The position numbers and the translations under genes are program-made. From NCBI GenBank assembly GCA_023623175.1, contig JAMNXU010000034.1:1-64000 (forward strand): a stretch of 64,000 nucleotides of DNA, read 5' to 3'. This DNA is from Bacillota bacterium. GTDB lineage: Bacteria; Bacillota; Clostridia; Acetivibrionales; JAMNXU01. Positions 1-10,799 of this stretch are shown one piece after another. The notes beneath the pieces were generated by a model. That model was not told the DNA's origin and did no database searches. It saw nothing but the letters and a program-made list of their open reading frames with translations. The stretch's first letter is position 1. Every line of letters starts with the position of its first letter.

Positions 1-16
1 CACTGTATAATGAAGA

Positions 17-53
17 TAAGGGCAGAAACCGTGAAAAACGGCGCCTGCCCTTA
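17..53. other. Hairpin TAAGGGCAG...CTGCCCTTA with inner CCGT/ACGG stem; possible end-of-transcript structure
   Basis: 9-bp perfect inverted repeat read directly; no clear T-tract. Confidence 0.4.
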
Positions 54-116
54 AGTAAATATCAGAATCTTATCTCAGATTTTTGAGTTTACACAAAACT
101 TGAAACAGTCTCAATA

Positions 117-151
117 AAACAGGCTAAACCCTTTCGGGAAGCCTGTTTTTA
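117..151. terminator. Rho-independent terminator-like hairpin (AAACAGGCT...AGCCTGTTT)
   Basis: Inverted repeat followed by T-run, downstream of minE on the minus strand. Confidence 0.6.
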
Positions 152-301
152 TCCTTCCTGAAATTAACGCCATGCGATGAATTAATATTATGTACCAAAA
201 GCTATGTACAAATAACTATGTACCAAATTTATACTTGTGCCCGACTGATCCGGCATTATCCGCTTCAGTCGCCATGATGCCCCTGGAACAGGTTTGCCTG
301 G

Positions 302-586
302 TTATTTCCCGCTGCTTTTTACGTTCTTGATGGGAATATTGGCTACAAGAGCCGGCACAACTCTTTCTCCGTCCTCGCTCTTGGTTCTTGTAAGCTGGAT
401 GTCAAGCTCGTCTTTGTCAATTTCCATGTAGTTGGAAATAACCTTGATAATTTCTCCTTTGACCATTTCAAGGAACTGAGGAGAAACATTGGCCCTGTCA
501 TGGATGAGCACGAGCTTCAGCCGCTCTTTTGCCATATCTTTCGAGGGTTTGGACCTGCCAAACAATTTGGATAAATCAAGAAGCAT
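302..586 (-). CDS. minE: Cell division topological specificity factor MinE
   Basis: LFGRSKPSKDMAKERLKLVLIHDRANVSP motif; adjacent to minD. Confidence 0.95.
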   Translation of the reverse strand: MLLDLSKLFGRSKPSKDMAKERLKLVLIHDRANVSPQFLEMVKGEIIKVISNYMEIDKDELDIQLTRTKSEDGERVVPALVANIPIKNVKSSGK

Positions 587-601
587 ATTTCTCCTCCTAA
601 A

Positions 602-1402
602 TTAATTTGTTTTTATTCCAAACAATTTCTTCAGTTTCACCACAAACCCGTCCTCAGAGTCAAAATCGGCTATTGGCACGTCCTCTCCCAAAATACGGCG
701 CGTGATGTTTCTGTAAGCTTGTCCGGCCAAGGATTTGCCGTCGGTAACGGCGGGTTCGCCTCTGTTGCTGGAAATAACAATCTTTTCGTCTTCGGGAACA
801 ACACCTATGAGATCAATTGCCAGTATCTCAATGATATCGTCTATCGACATCATGTCGCCGCGCTTGACCATGTCTGACCTGACCCTGTTTATAAGCAGTT
901 TCGGGTTTTCAATTTCGTGAGCTTCAAGCTGCCCGATTATCCTGTCGGCATCTCTTACCGCGGAAACTTCCGGGGTTGTCACCACGATGGCCTTGTCGGC
1001 GCCTACGATCGCGTTTTTGAATCCCTGTTCGATACCAGCAGGGCAATCCAGCAATACAAAATCAAATTCCTTTCTCAGTTCATCGCAAAGCCATATCATC
1101 TGGTTAGGCTTTACTGCAGTTTTATCCCTTGTCTGTGCTGCCGGAAGAAGATACAGGCCTTCAAAACGCTTGTCCTTAATCAGCGCCTGTTTAATTCTGC
1201 ATGTCTTTTCCACTACATCGACAATATCGTACACGATTCGATTCTCAAGGCCCATTACTATGTCGAGGTTTCTCAGTCCGATATCGGTATCTACCAAAAC
1301 AACCTTGCATCCCTTAAGCGCAAGACCGGTGCCAATGTTGGCCGTCGTTGTGGTTTTGCCGACACCGCCCTTCCCTGATGTTATTACTATGACTTCTCCC
1401 AT
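602..1402 (-). CDS. minD: Septum site-determining ATPase MinD
   Basis: Deviant Walker A GKGGVGKTTTTANIG; MinD family sequence. Confidence 0.97.
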   Translation of the reverse strand: MGEVIVITSGKGGVGKTTTTANIGTGLALKGCKVVLVDTDIGLRNLDIVMGLENRIVYDIVDVVEKTCRIKQALIKDKRFEGLYLLPAAQTRDKTAVKPNQMIWLCDELRKEFDFVLLDCPAGIEQGFKNAIVGADKAIVVTTPEVSAVRDADRIIGQLEAHEIENPKLLINRVRSDMVKRGDMMSIDDIIEILAIDLIGVVPEDEKIVISSNRGEPAVTDGKSLAGQAYRNITRRILGEDVPIADFDSEDGFVVKLKKLFGIKTN

Positions 1403-1600
1403 ATAAGGCTACCCCCTAGAATTCATTACAGATTAGCCGGTTGTGCCGCACTGCTTGCCGGCAGCTACGCAGCGACATTTTATGGTTTGCTTTCCGTTTT
1501 GAACATTTATTAGCTAAAACAGACATTACATAACTTTAATATATATTTGTTTTGCGGGTTTGTCAATCAACGTTGTTTACGCCCGTACCACTGCAACAGC

Positions 1601-2308
1601 CTATTTTTGAGGCAAATATCTTTCGATTATTACAAGATCGTCCTTTATGTAGGCCAGTTCCGGCACCATGTCTTTTCTAACGTCCCCTTCATCGGGCGCG
1701 CGCGTTATCACATCGGCAATCCTCAGCTGCGTGGGCTGCAAATTGAATGCCGCCACGAACGCTTCCTTGTTGCCGTCAGCCCCGGCATGCACTACGCCCC
1801 TGAGCGTGCCCAAAACAACTATGTTGCCCGTGGCTTCAACAACGCCCCCGGGATTGACATCGCCGATTATAACCACATTTCCGTTAAAGCTTACAAGTTG
1901 CCCGGAACGCACCGTGCCCCTGTAAAACTTCGTCTGTCCCTCTTCGATACCTTTGAAATAACCAAATTTTTTGATCTTCAGCCTGGGTTGCTGAGATTCT
2001 TCCTCATCACCCGCCATGTAATTCGTCTCTTCCTGGGTGTCCTCCTCAATTCCCTGTATCTCTGCGCCGCTCTTCTCCCTGAGGAGCTTCAGTATTGCCT
2101 CCTCCTCGGCAGGATTGAGCTTTCTTCCCCTGTATCTTACCATGATGCTCGCTCCCCTGAAAAAAGAACCGGCGGCTTCCATCCTTGCTTCCATTTCCCC
2201 GAGCAGCGAATCAAAATCCGTTTTGTCGCTGAGAATCAAGGTAAGTCCGTTCCCCGTGCCCTTGAACGTAACAATGTTATCCGACATTTTAACCCCCCAA
2301 AACTTCAA
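1601..2308 (-). CDS. minC: Septum site-determining protein MinC
   Basis: C-terminal beta-helix motif VRSGQLVSFNGNVVIIGDVNPGG; min operon context. Confidence 0.95.
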   Translation of the reverse strand: MKFWGVKMSDNIVTFKGTGNGLTLILSDKTDFDSLLGEMEARMEAAGSFFRGASIMVRYRGRKLNPAEEEAILKLLREKSGAEIQGIEEDTQEETNYMAGDEEESQQPRLKIKKFGYFKGIEEGQTKFYRGTVRSGQLVSFNGNVVIIGDVNPGGVVEATGNIVVLGTLRGVVHAGADGNKEAFVAAFNLQPTQLRIADVITRAPDEGDVRKDMVPELAYIKDDLVIIERYLPQK

Positions 2309-2824
2309 TCAGAATTTCCTTGCCGACTTAACGCTGTTTTCAATCCTGACGTTTATCCTGGAACAAATTATGTGAAACAATATTGAAACCACACTGTTAT
2401 AAGCAGTTATGGGCAGGATTCTGTATAATATCGCTTCAACGGGATTAAACGGCTGTTTCAGGTATACATAAAACGCAAAAAGAGTTTCGTAACACAATGT
2501 TGCAACGATCGTGAAAAAAACGGTAACTATTACGTTATCCCTGTATAATCTCCGGTTTACCGAGCTTAACGCGAGGCCCAGGAACATGCCGATCAGTGAA
2601 TACAGCCCGATAACCTTTCCCGAAACCATATCCTGCAACAGGCCTGCGAACAGGCCTGTTGCAGCTCCCTCGACCATGTTTCCCCGTATCAGTGAATAGC
2701 AAATTACGAAAACAGCCACAAGGTTGGGCTTGATTCCGAATATTTTAATATAGTTGAGAATCGATGATTGAATAACGGTTAACACAGCCAGGCATATGCC
2801 GACATAAAATATCTTTGTCTTCAT
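2309..2824 (-). CDS. mreD: Rod shape-determining protein MreD
   Basis: Hydrophobic multi-TM protein between mreC and minC. Confidence 0.9.
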   Translation of the reverse strand: MKTKIFYVGICLAVLTVIQSSILNYIKIFGIKPNLVAVFVICYSLIRGNMVEGAATGLFAGLLQDMVSGKVIGLYSLIGMFLGLALSSVNRRLYRDNVIVTVFFTIVATLCYETLFAFYVYLKQPFNPVEAILYRILPITAYNSVVSILFHIICSRINVRIENSVKSARKF

Positions 2825-2826
2825 TA

Positions 2827-3678
2827 CTATTCCATGATTTCCTGTGTTTTTGATTTATATTTAAGTACAATGACCTTGTCCAGGTTGCGGAAATTAACCG
2901 CCGGCTGTATAATCGCATACCTACCGAGCCCGTCGCGCGTTCTCCTGATTTCCTTGACAGAGCCGATAAGTATGCCTTTGGGTACGGGAAAGAGATCATT
3001 GAGCCCCGAGGTTTCCACTTCGTCGCCGACAGCAATGTCCGTGGAAGCATCGGTTATATCCATCCTGCAGAGTCCCTCTCCCTGGAAGCTCAAATCGCCC
3101 TTTACGGTGAAAACATACCCGGATTTTGAAAGCCTGGCCGAAATTGCGCTGTCCACATCAATTATGGAAATGACCTTGGATGTATAACGGCCTGCGCTTA
3201 TGACTTTTCCAACAAATCCCGAACCTGTTATTACGGGATTGTATTTTTCGACTCCGTCGGCCGTGCCCGCGTCAATGGTAAACACGTTGAACCAGTTGCC
3301 CATATCTTTCGCAATAATATTGGCTCCGACGTATTCAAAATCCTTGAACTCGTCCTTCAGGTTGAGGGCTTTTTTAAGATCGTCATTCTCTTTCCTGTAT
3401 TTATTCAATTCCTGGATTTCCTTTTTCAATTCCTCGACTTCGCTGCGCAGTCTCTCATTTTCCTTCCGCAGCGTACCGGTCTCGGCAAAAAAGGAAACGG
3501 TCTCTTCGATCCCGTTTCCCGCCGCTGTCAGCAATTTCTGCAGCGGAAACAAAACCGTGTTGAATATATCGCTGAACCATCCGAGGCTGTCGACGTGAGC
3601 TGATGTAACACCAAGGGCAACCAACAGCAAAAGCGTTGTTACAAGCAACAAAAACAGCTTGCTCTTAAGAAACCGCAA
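2827..3678 (-). CDS. mreC: Rod shape-determining protein MreC
   Basis: N-terminal TM, coiled coil, MreC beta domain (GSGFVGKVISAG). Confidence 0.95.
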   Translation of the reverse strand: MRFLKSKLFLLLVTTLLLLVALGVTSAHVDSLGWFSDIFNTVLFPLQKLLTAAGNGIEETVSFFAETGTLRKENERLRSEVEELKKEIQELNKYRKENDDLKKALNLKDEFKDFEYVGANIIAKDMGNWFNVFTIDAGTADGVEKYNPVITGSGFVGKVISAGRYTSKVISIIDVDSAISARLSKSGYVFTVKGDLSFQGEGLCRMDITDASTDIAVGDEVETSGLNDLFPVPKGILIGSVKEIRRTRDGLGRYAIIQPAVNFRNLDKVIVLKYKSKTQEIME

Positions 3679-3692
3679 TAATGGTTACCCCC

Positions 3693-4715
3693 TTATTTGA
3701 GTTTTTTAGGAGAAATCAGCACCTTTTTCAATGTTTCAATCTCGTCGAGCACTTTCCCCGCGCCCAGTACAACGCAGTCCAGCGGTCGTTCGGCTATATA
3801 AACCGGCATTCCCGTTTCTTCCTTTATCAGTTTATCCAGGCCGCTCAAAAGCGCGCCTCCGCCGGTCAGCATGATTCCCCTGTCCATAATATCTGCAGCC
3901 AGTTCGGGAGGAGTTTTTTCCAGGGTATACTTAATGGCGTCAACTATTGCGTTGATGGGCTCTCTCAATGCTTCGAGTATTTCTGTGGATGTAATCCTTA
4001 TATTCTTCGGAAGTCCGGTGACAAGGTCCCTGCCCCTGACTTCGACGGATTCTTCCTTCGGTTTCGGATACGCAGCGCCTACCGTCACCTTGATTTCTTC
4101 CGCTGTGCGTTCCCCTATCATAAGATTATATTCTTTTTTCACATAATGCACAATAGCCTCATCAAGCTCGTCGCCCGCTATTCGCAACGATCTGCTCGCT
4201 ACTATGCCGCCGAGGGATATGACCGCTACCTCGCTGGTACCGCCGCCGATGTCGACCACCATGCTGCCATGGGGTTCCTCTACCGGCAGGTTCGCTCCTA
4301 TGGCCGCGGCCATGGGCTCTTCAATCAGGTATGCCTCTTTTGCGCCCGCCTGGAGTGTCGCCTCCTCGACAGCCCTTTTTTCAACTTCCGTTACGCCCGA
4401 CGGCACACAGATTACAACACGGGGTTTGGAAAATATTCCCGTCGATACAGCCTTCTTGATGAAATACTTCAGCATGCTCTGGGTTATCTCAAAATCCGCT
4501 ATAACCCCGTCTTTCATGGGCCTTATTGCTACGATGTTGCCCGGAGTCCTTCCTATCATTTCTTTTGCCACGTCTCCGACGGCAAGTATCTCGCCCGTTG
4601 TCTTGTTAACGGCGACAACCGACGGTTCCCTGATAACAATTCCTTTATTTTTTACATGTACCAAAGTATTTGCAGTTCCCAGGTCAATTCCGATATCCTT
4701 TGCAAAAAAAGCCAT
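3693..4715 (-). CDS. mreB: Rod shape-determining protein MreB
   Basis: [29 protein letters not shown]; actin-like family. Confidence 0.98.
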   Translation of the reverse strand: MAFFAKDIGIDLGTANTLVHVKNKGIVIREPSVVAVNKTTGEILAVGDVAKEMIGRTPGNIVAIRPMKDGVIADFEITQSMLKYFIKKAVSTGIFSKPRVVICVPSGVTEVEKRAVEEATLQAGAKEAYLIEEPMAAAIGANLPVEEPHGSMVVDIGGGTSEVAVISLGGIVASRSLRIAGDELDEAIVHYVKKEYNLMIGERTAEEIKVTVGAAYPKPKEESVEVRGRDLVTGLPKNIRITSTEILEALREPINAIVDAIKYTLEKTPPELAADIMDRGIMLTGGGALLSGLDKLIKEETGMPVYIAERPLDCVVLGAGKVLDEIETLKKVLISPKKLK

Positions 4716-4738
4716 TGCTGATCCTCCTAATATTTTAA

Positions 4739-5446
4739 CTACAACACGCCTTTTTCCTTCAGGCTTACATACCTTCCGTTTCCGATTATGATATGGTCCA
4801 GGACCCTTATGCCGAGTATGTTTCCCGCATTAACCAGGCGGCATGTAATATTTATATCCTCCTTGCTCGGTTCCGGGTCCCCGCTGGGATGATTGTGCAC
4901 AAACGCCACAGCCGAGCACCCTGCCTTGACCACTTCAGAAAACACTTCCCTCGGATGTACAATGGATGCGTTCAGGCTTCCGACGGATACATTGTGAACC
5001 CTTATTACATGATTCTTGGTATTAAGCAAAACCACCTTGAATACTTCGCGGTTCAAATGCCTCATTTCTTCCATCACTAAGTTGCTTATATCCTCGGGAG
5101 CCTTGATTATTACCGGGTTGCCGTACCGGTAAGCCGCCGCGATTCTCTTTGACAGCTCGAGAGCCGCTTTTATCTGTATGGCTTTAACCCGGCCGATTCC
5201 CTTTATCTTCATCAGCTGCTCCAGCGAAAGTTCATGTAAAAAAGCCAGTCCCTTGCCTGCGCGGTCCTGTGCCAGGATTTTTTGCGCCAGTGTCACCGAT
5301 GTGTCAAACCTGCTTCCTGTCCTGATAATTATTGCCAGAAGTTCAGCATCGGATAACATTTCCGCCCCGTATTTTTCCAATTTTTCATAGGGCCTTTCCT
5401 GGACCGGCAGATCCTTTATCTTCAGTCTGCTGTTTTCAACCTCCAT
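4739..5446 (-). CDS. radC: RadC family protein (JAB/MPN domain)
   Basis: [18 protein letters not shown] motif, N-terminal UPF0758 helix-hairpin-helix. Confidence 0.95.
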   Translation of the reverse strand: MEVENSRLKIKDLPVQERPYEKLEKYGAEMLSDAELLAIIIRTGSRFDTSVTLAQKILAQDRAGKGLAFLHELSLEQLMKIKGIGRVKAIQIKAALELSKRIAAAYRYGNPVIIKAPEDISNLVMEEMRHLNREVFKVVLLNTKNHVIRVHNVSVGSLNASIVHPREVFSEVVKAGCSAVAFVHNHPSGDPEPSKEDINITCRLVNAGNILGIRVLDHIIIGNGRYVSLKEKGVL

Positions 5447-5456
5447 TCAAACCTCC

Positions 5457-6035
5457 TTACAAAATTCTCACTCCGAATTTCTCGAGCATCAGGGTCAGCT
5501 TTGCAAGGGGCAAACCTACTACGTTAAAATAGCAGCCGTGAATTTCCTCAACAAAAACAGCCCCCAAACCTTGTATACCGTAAGCTCCGGCTTTGTCCAG
5601 GGGCTCCCCGGTCCTAATGTAGGCGTCTATCATGCTGTCGCTCATATCCCGCATTTTTACGCGAGTCTTTTCATGGAACGTCAAAGCTTCCATACCAGGA
5701 GTTTCTATAATGGTTACGCCTGTTATAACTTCATGCCAGCTGTTACTAAGTTCACGAAGCATCTTTCGCGCATGTTCGGGATCCGACGGTTTTCCCAGCA
5801 TGACACCGCCTTTTACAACTATCGTATCAGCTCCTATAACGAGGCATTTCCCGTCCTGTTTCGCCGCAACGTCGCCGGCTTTCCTGCGGGAAAGCTCTTC
5901 GACAAATTTTTCAGGACTCAAATTGCCTCCGATTTCTTCATCCGTGGCGGAAGGCCGGACCTCGAATTCGATATTAAGCTGTTTCAATAGCTCCGAACGA
6001 CGTGGTGATGCTGATGCAAGTATTATTCTGTACAT
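5457..6035 (-). CDS. maf: Maf family nucleotide pyrophosphatase
   Basis: ILASASPRRSELLKQLNIEFEV motif. Confidence 0.96.
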   Translation of the reverse strand: MYRIILASASPRRSELLKQLNIEFEVRPSATDEEIGGNLSPEKFVEELSRRKAGDVAAKQDGKCLVIGADTIVVKGGVMLGKPSDPEHARKMLRELSNSWHEVITGVTIIETPGMEALTFHEKTRVKMRDMSDSMIDAYIRTGEPLDKAGAYGIQGLGAVFVEEIHGCYFNVVGLPLAKLTLMLEKFGVRIL

Positions 6036-6299
6036 TTGTGCACCTCAAAATGCAGCTGATGTATATTGGTTAATTCCAATATACACCATTTTATTATACC
6101 GCTATCTAAGTCGCTTTTCAACAAATTGATCAAATTTCAGTTATAAATCGACAATATTATGTGCACAGAAAACTGTGACTAAAACAATTCAAATAATGAA
6201 ATTATATGGCAGCTGCTGTTAAAATTTTAATACTTCTCTTTTTAAGGGTAAAGAAGTATAATATGTATAGGCGTACTGCCTCAAGATGTAGCTAAAGGG

Positions 6300-6941
6300 G
6301 TGATATCCTTGAAAATAGAGAGAATCAGTGACAACAAAATCAGAGTTACGATATCGTTGGATGACCTCGAAGAGAGGAATATTGATCTCGAATCGCTTAA
6401 CTATGATACCCCGGCAGCCCAGGAACTATTCAGGGACATGATGGAACAGGCCGAGCTTGAATTCGGCTTCTCTGCGGAAGAAAATGATTCACACCTTGTT
6501 TTCGAGGCTTATCAGAACTCCGACGACTGTTTTGTCGTGACCATTACCCGTCTTGATGATGAAAGCGATTTCGAATCAATCCATAAATATATAAAAAACA
6601 AGTACAGGAATCACGATCTCAGGACAGGGAGAAGGAGCAGGAAATTATACTCCTCTCTTTTAATATATCGCTTTAAGGATTTTGACGACCTGTGCTCCGC
6701 TGTAAAAGCCACATCAGGCATGTACACCGGCGAAAGCTCCCTGTACGAATACAAAGGCTGTTATTACCTGGTTCTGTCCAGGAACAACCTGAACATAACC
6801 AGGCCCAGGGCTTTTGACGCCATAATCAGGGAGTACGGTGAAAAACTGTCGAACCAGAGCTTCTATGACGGTTTTCTCAATGAATACGGGAACCTTATAG
6901 TTGAAGGAAATGCCATGGAAGTAATAGACCTGCACTTTTAA
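6300..6941 (+). CDS. mecA: Adaptor protein MecA family
   Basis: KIERISDNKIRVTISLDDLEERNI N-terminus; start may be TTG at 6309. Confidence 0.85.
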   Translation: MISLKIERISDNKIRVTISLDDLEERNIDLESLNYDTPAAQELFRDMMEQAELEFGFSAEENDSHLVFEAYQNSDDCFVVTITRLDDESDFESIHKYIKNKYRNHDLRTGRRSRKLYSSLLIYRFKDFDDLCSAVKATSGMYTGESSLYEYKGCYYLVLSRNNLNITRPRAFDAIIREYGEKLSNQSFYDGFLNEYGNLIVEGNAMEVIDLHF

Positions 6942-6972
6942 GTAACTGCTTTCAGGTAATAAATCGCAAATT

Positions 6973-7003
6973 TAATCAGCGCCGTCGCGCTGATTTTTAT
7001 TTT
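6973..7003 (+). terminator. Rho-independent terminator after mecA
   Basis: AATCAGCG-CCGT-CGCGCTGATTTTTATTTT hairpin. Confidence 0.75.
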
Positions 7004-7013
7004 GGATTTAATT

Positions 7014-8360
7014 TTATTTTAACTTTGCCGGACTTTTTATATTGGGACCCGTTTTTACAACGGCGTCAACGGCTTTGTATTTTTGCCTGTACAATAGGAG
7101 CTGCTCCGTTCCCTGAGTCTTACGCGTCACTATTTTATAAACACTGATCTCAAGGCCCTTTCTTCCTGGCGACAGGAGCTTCTGCTCTCCGGGCTTCAGG
7201 GCGGGGTCCTCTATATACATTACGGATGGTTCATACTCCTGGTCGATGTCAATTTTCAATTCCACGGATTTAATGTCAGGATCCTTTTTACCCGCAATTC
7301 TTACTGTAAGCTCATTCCCTTTTATTTCAGCGAGTATCGCCACGGGATGCCCGAGCGTGTTTCTGAAAGTCAGGTCCGATGAATATTCACCGGCCAGGAT
7401 GTTAAGCCCGGGGGAAATATAATCCCTCCAGACAGTATCGACGACTTTTTTGATTGAGCCTGTCTCAATGTCTGAAAGCAGCAGGGCGGCATACAGTGTC
7501 GACGCCACCTGGCGGTAGCCATTGTCGGAAACTCCAAGTTTATGTCCCGGCCTGGTTATTCTTTCATTGAATGAAAACCTGTTCTGTCCGTTGTTAGCTT
7601 CCCTGTCTTCGGGAAGAACGAGAGCGCCGTTTAGCGCATTGGCGGCGATCTGCGCAGATTTCAGGTCCTTCTCCCTCACCGTTGTCCGGTATTCGGCTAT
7701 AATATCTTCGATGCCTTCAAAATCCTGCGCAGTTCGTTCCGGCAGAACCCGAACCAGCCCGTTCCCTTCTGACACGGTTATCTCGATGGAAGGTTCAAAT
7801 TTTTCTTCAAGTTTTTGAATTATGTATTCAGCCACCTTTTCCGGATCCAGCTTCAACCCGATGACTTCGCCAACTTTTGAGATTCTGCCGTTCTTCAGCA
7901 AAATCCGGGCATCGCGGGGTTTTTTCTCCTCTTTATTGGCAATATCCCTTAACCTGCTTAACAGTTTCTCCATGTTAAAAAGAAAAACAGGCTTGATTTG
8001 CCTGCTCCGGTTGAGAAAGTAACTCCGGGACAAATCGATAACAGTCCCCGGCAGGCTGTTTTCCACGATCTTTCTGTAAGTTTCCGATGCATCTATTTTC
8101 AGTTCTATATCCCTGTATCCTATGCTGTACAAATTGCCATTTACATCAAGTTTTATCACGCCTTCGTCCACAACGCTGTCATAAAAATTTTCAAGGGCTG
8201 TGGTAAAATCAGTCCTGTTCAATCCTCCCGCTTCGAAAAAACCCACTTCTACGCCGGGGGGGATTCTATCGACCAGGGAAAGCGCGGTAAATCCCATGGC
8301 TGAAGCCAGGATCGAAGGAATAAGTATTAATGTGCTTACAATAACCCTTTTCTTTAGCAT
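7014..8360 (-). CDS. VanW family / peptidoglycan-binding-like membrane-anchored protein
   Basis: N-terminal TM, FSFNERITRPGHKLG...QVASTLYAALLLSDIE...DLTFRNTLGHPVAILA resembling VanW; ORF opens at 8393, start likely ATG 8360. Confidence 0.7.
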   Translation of the reverse strand: MLKKRVIVSTLILIPSILASAMGFTALSLVDRIPPGVEVGFFEAGGLNRTDFTTALENFYDSVVDEGVIKLDVNGNLYSIGYRDIELKIDASETYRKIVENSLPGTVIDLSRSYFLNRSRQIKPVFLFNMEKLLSRLRDIANKEEKKPRDARILLKNGRISKVGEVIGLKLDPEKVAEYIIQKLEEKFEPSIEITVSEGNGLVRVLPERTAQDFEGIEDIIAEYRTTVREKDLKSAQIAANALNGALVLPEDREANNGQNRFSFNERITRPGHKLGVSDNGYRQVASTLYAALLLSDIETGSIKKVVDTVWRDYISPGLNILAGEYSSDLTFRNTLGHPVAILAEIKGNELTVRIAGKKDPDIKSVELKIDIDQEYEPSVMYIEDPALKPGEQKLLSPGRKGLEISVYKIVTRKTQGTEQLLLYRQKYKAVDAVVKTGPNIKSPAKLK

Positions 8361-8442
8361 CCAAAACACTCCAATGAAAAAGTATAAGCTCAAAGGAGTC
8401 TTATACTTTGCTTCGGAAAACAGCCAAAATTTAACAGAATAT

Positions 8443-9261
8443 TTACGGCCTGTTGTTCATTACCAGTTCAACCAGCTTGCCATTGGCTTTTGCCGCATCA
8501 ATTATTTCTTCATTGATAACGTCGCCCTCGGCAACAATAATTTCGCCGTTTATCCCGGTTATGGTCCTGGTGGCCTTCCGGCCAATAAGATATTGACGCT
8601 GCCTTTGCTCAAAGAGATTTGCCGCTGTGCTTTCACCCTCAGAAGACCGGACATCCGCGCTTGAATTTTCCGAAACGGCTTCGCTGTCTTCAATGGAAAA
8701 GTCAATTATATTTTTTTTTTCCTCTTCGCCGCCCTCTGAAGATGTCAACTGGGATATGTTGTCCACAAGGCAGCTCTCGACGTCGTCAGTTACTATAATC
8801 AGGTTTTTGCCGAATGTAATTACGTTTTTCCTCGGTATCAGCCGCACTTTCTTCTGGGTGATATCGGCTATATACTCAAGAGCAGTTATCCTGCAGCTGT
8901 CATTCTCATCCACGTAGAAATCCTCAATCTCGCCGATCAGGCGTCCTTTCGTGGTGAGCACCTTGGTTCCCCTGACAAGTATGTTTTTCTGCAGGAGATC
9001 AATTGCTGCCGGTATTTTGCTGATATCATTGATTGCGCTTTCGTTTTCAATGGTAAGCGCATACTCTCCTATTCCCTGTATGTACTCGGTTGGTATCACC
9101 CTGGCGCCGAGAATCTGTATCCCGCTGTCGACTACTATATAATCGATGGCGCCCTTGTCGGCATTGACAAGTATGCTCTTGACCTTGCCGACCTCCATGC
9201 CGTCGGAAATACTTATTATTGGCAGTCCGATCATTTCCTGGGTTTTTTTCATTGCAAGCAA
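8443..9261 (-). CDS. PRC-barrel domain protein
   Basis: MIGLPIISISDGMEVGKVKSILVNADKGAIDYIVVD, two PRC-like repeats. Confidence 0.8.
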   Translation of the reverse strand: MLAMKKTQEMIGLPIISISDGMEVGKVKSILVNADKGAIDYIVVDSGIQILGARVIPTEYIQGIGEYALTIENESAINDISKIPAAIDLLQKNILVRGTKVLTTKGRLIGEIEDFYVDENDSCRITALEYIADITQKKVRLIPRKNVITFGKNLIIVTDDVESCLVDNISQLTSSEGGEEEKKNIIDFSIEDSEAVSENSSADVRSSEGESTAANLFEQRQRQYLIGRKATRTITGINGEIIVAEGDVINEEIIDAAKANGKLVELVMNNRP

Positions 9262-9287
9262 ACCTCCTTTATGTAATTAAGCAGCAA

Positions 9288-10601
9288 CTAATTATTAAGA
9301 GTTTTTCTAAGTTCCGAAAGATTTATTTCATATTGTTTTTTCAGGGCATTGTCCATTTCATTTCCATAGCGGTCAAGATAGCTCTGCAGTATGTCGCAGG
9401 CGAGATCCGCCCTTTCCAGGTACTTGTACAACACACAAATATCCAGCACGACATTCATGGTTAAATCCTGGTCCGGTTCCATTGCAAGTATTTCCATGTA
9501 ATCCTGGATGGCTTCAATATACCGCTCGTTGTTCTTGTGCTCAAATGCGCTGTTGATAAGCCTTTCGAGGGCAGCTTCCCCTGCAACTTCTTCGGGTTGG
9601 CTGTTAAGTTCGGGCTCCTTATTAATTCCTTCTGGTCCCTGTTTTGTTTCCGGTCCTGTTACTTGTTCTCCATCCTGTTTTTCAGGTTGCTGTACATCCT
9701 GATAATGTACTATTACCTGTTCTGTATCCTGATCCTGTTCTGTGGCCAGCTCTGCAACCTGTTCTGTATCCTGCCCCTGTTCTTCGGCCTGTTCTGCAAA
9801 CATTTCTGTATCCTGGCCGTGTTCCGTCCCCTGCTCCGTAACCTGCCCGGCAACTTGTTCCATATCCTGTTCGACGACTTGATCGACACCCAATCCTGTA
9901 ACTTGTTCTATATCCTGTTCTTCAACCGGTTCGTTATCTTTTTCTATAACCTGTTCAATGACTTTTTCGTCGTCTTCGACGGAAACCCATTCTATTTCAT
10001 CAGAATCATGCTCGATGTCATCGACCAGTATAATGGAATCCCTGAGCTCGGATTTTGAAATCCTTTTGACGTTCTGAGCCGGTTTTGGTGCGTCTGCGCT
10101 GTTTTCTATACCCATTTTATCAATTATTCTCTCTCTGTCAACAGATTTTTCCTGCCGGTCGGGCGAATCATGCTGTAAAATGTTGTCTTCTGAAACTGCT
10201 TTTACATTTTCGTCGGGCAACTCGGGTTGTTCGGTCAAATTTTCGTGAAATCCCACACCGGCAGCTTTCTCTACCAGCGCACGGATCTTGTTGTTACTGT
10301 CAAAGCTTGAAATAACAATCGACAACAGGAATGAAAGAATGGCATATGCAACCAGGGTAAAAACGAGGGAAAGAGCCATGGGGAAGAACCCCTGCGCCTT
10401 GCCGTCTTCTGATATCGCGCCGAAAACGCCCGCGAAATATGGGAACGACAGGCTCAATAACAGGGAACTGGCTGAAATCGCTATTATCATCCCGGGCTCA
10501 AGTATTTTGTGTTTTTTTAAAATTAACATTATTACCACCGAGGTAACAATCAGAACCGCAAGCACACAAACAACATATTCAAGCATACAGCCTCCAAACA
10601 T
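9288..10601 (-). CDS. Membrane protein with acidic EQ-rich repeat region and C-terminal TPR-like helices
   Basis: Three hydrophobic N-terminal segments, EQxxEQV repeats, ERYIEAIQDYMEILAMEP TPR-like. Confidence 0.65.
   Translation of the reverse strand: MFGGCMLEYVVCVLAVLIVTSVVIMLILKKHKILEPGMIIAISASSLLLSLSFPYFAGVFGAISEDGKAQGFFPMALSLVFTLVAYAILSFLLSIVISSFDSNNKIRALVEKAAGVGFHENLTEQPELPDENVKAVSEDNILQHDSPDRQEKSVDRERIIDKMGIENSADAPKPAQNVKRISKSELRDSIILVDDIEHDSDEIEWVSVEDDEKVIEQVIEKDNEPVEEQDIEQVTGLGVDQVVEQDMEQVAGQVTEQGTEHGQDTEMFAEQAEEQGQDTEQVAELATEQDQDTEQVIVHYQDVQQPEKQDGEQVTGPETKQGPEGINKEPELNSQPEEVAGEAALERLINSAFEHKNNERYIEAIQDYMEILAMEPDQDLTMNVVLDICVLYKYLERADLACDILQSYLDRYGNEMDNALKKQYEINLSELRKTLNN
9640..9960 (-). 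repeat. Coding tandem repeat (EQxQDTEQV-like) inside the 9288-10601 ORF
   Basis: Recurring CTGTTCTGTATCCTG-like units in DNA and EQGQDTEMFAEQAEEQGQDTEQVAELATEQDQDTEQV in protein. Confidence 0.8.
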
Positions 10602-10731
10602 GCACGCTTCGCGAATTATTACGTGTTATAATATTCTATAAATTAATAAAATATCCTTTATTTTTTTAAAATTCGACGTTATAACTCCTTTTTTTATTAC
10701 AAAAATCGCAAATTCCGATCCATATGTCAAC

Positions 10732-10763
10732 AAAAAAAGGCACCGGTTTTTTTCCGGTACCTC
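10732..10763 (-). terminator. Rho-independent terminator of lon
   Basis: Minus strand GGTACCGGAAAAAAACCGGTGCCTTTTTT. Confidence 0.85.
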
Positions 10764-10799
10764 TGTCTAAGCGTTCTTACTTCGCCGCAGTCGCCCGCG

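Noticed and set aside
917-1378. Plus-strand ORFs opposite minD, minC, mreB, lon, valS and others
   Set aside because: They are antisense shadows of well-supported minus-strand genes with no recognisable family motifs.
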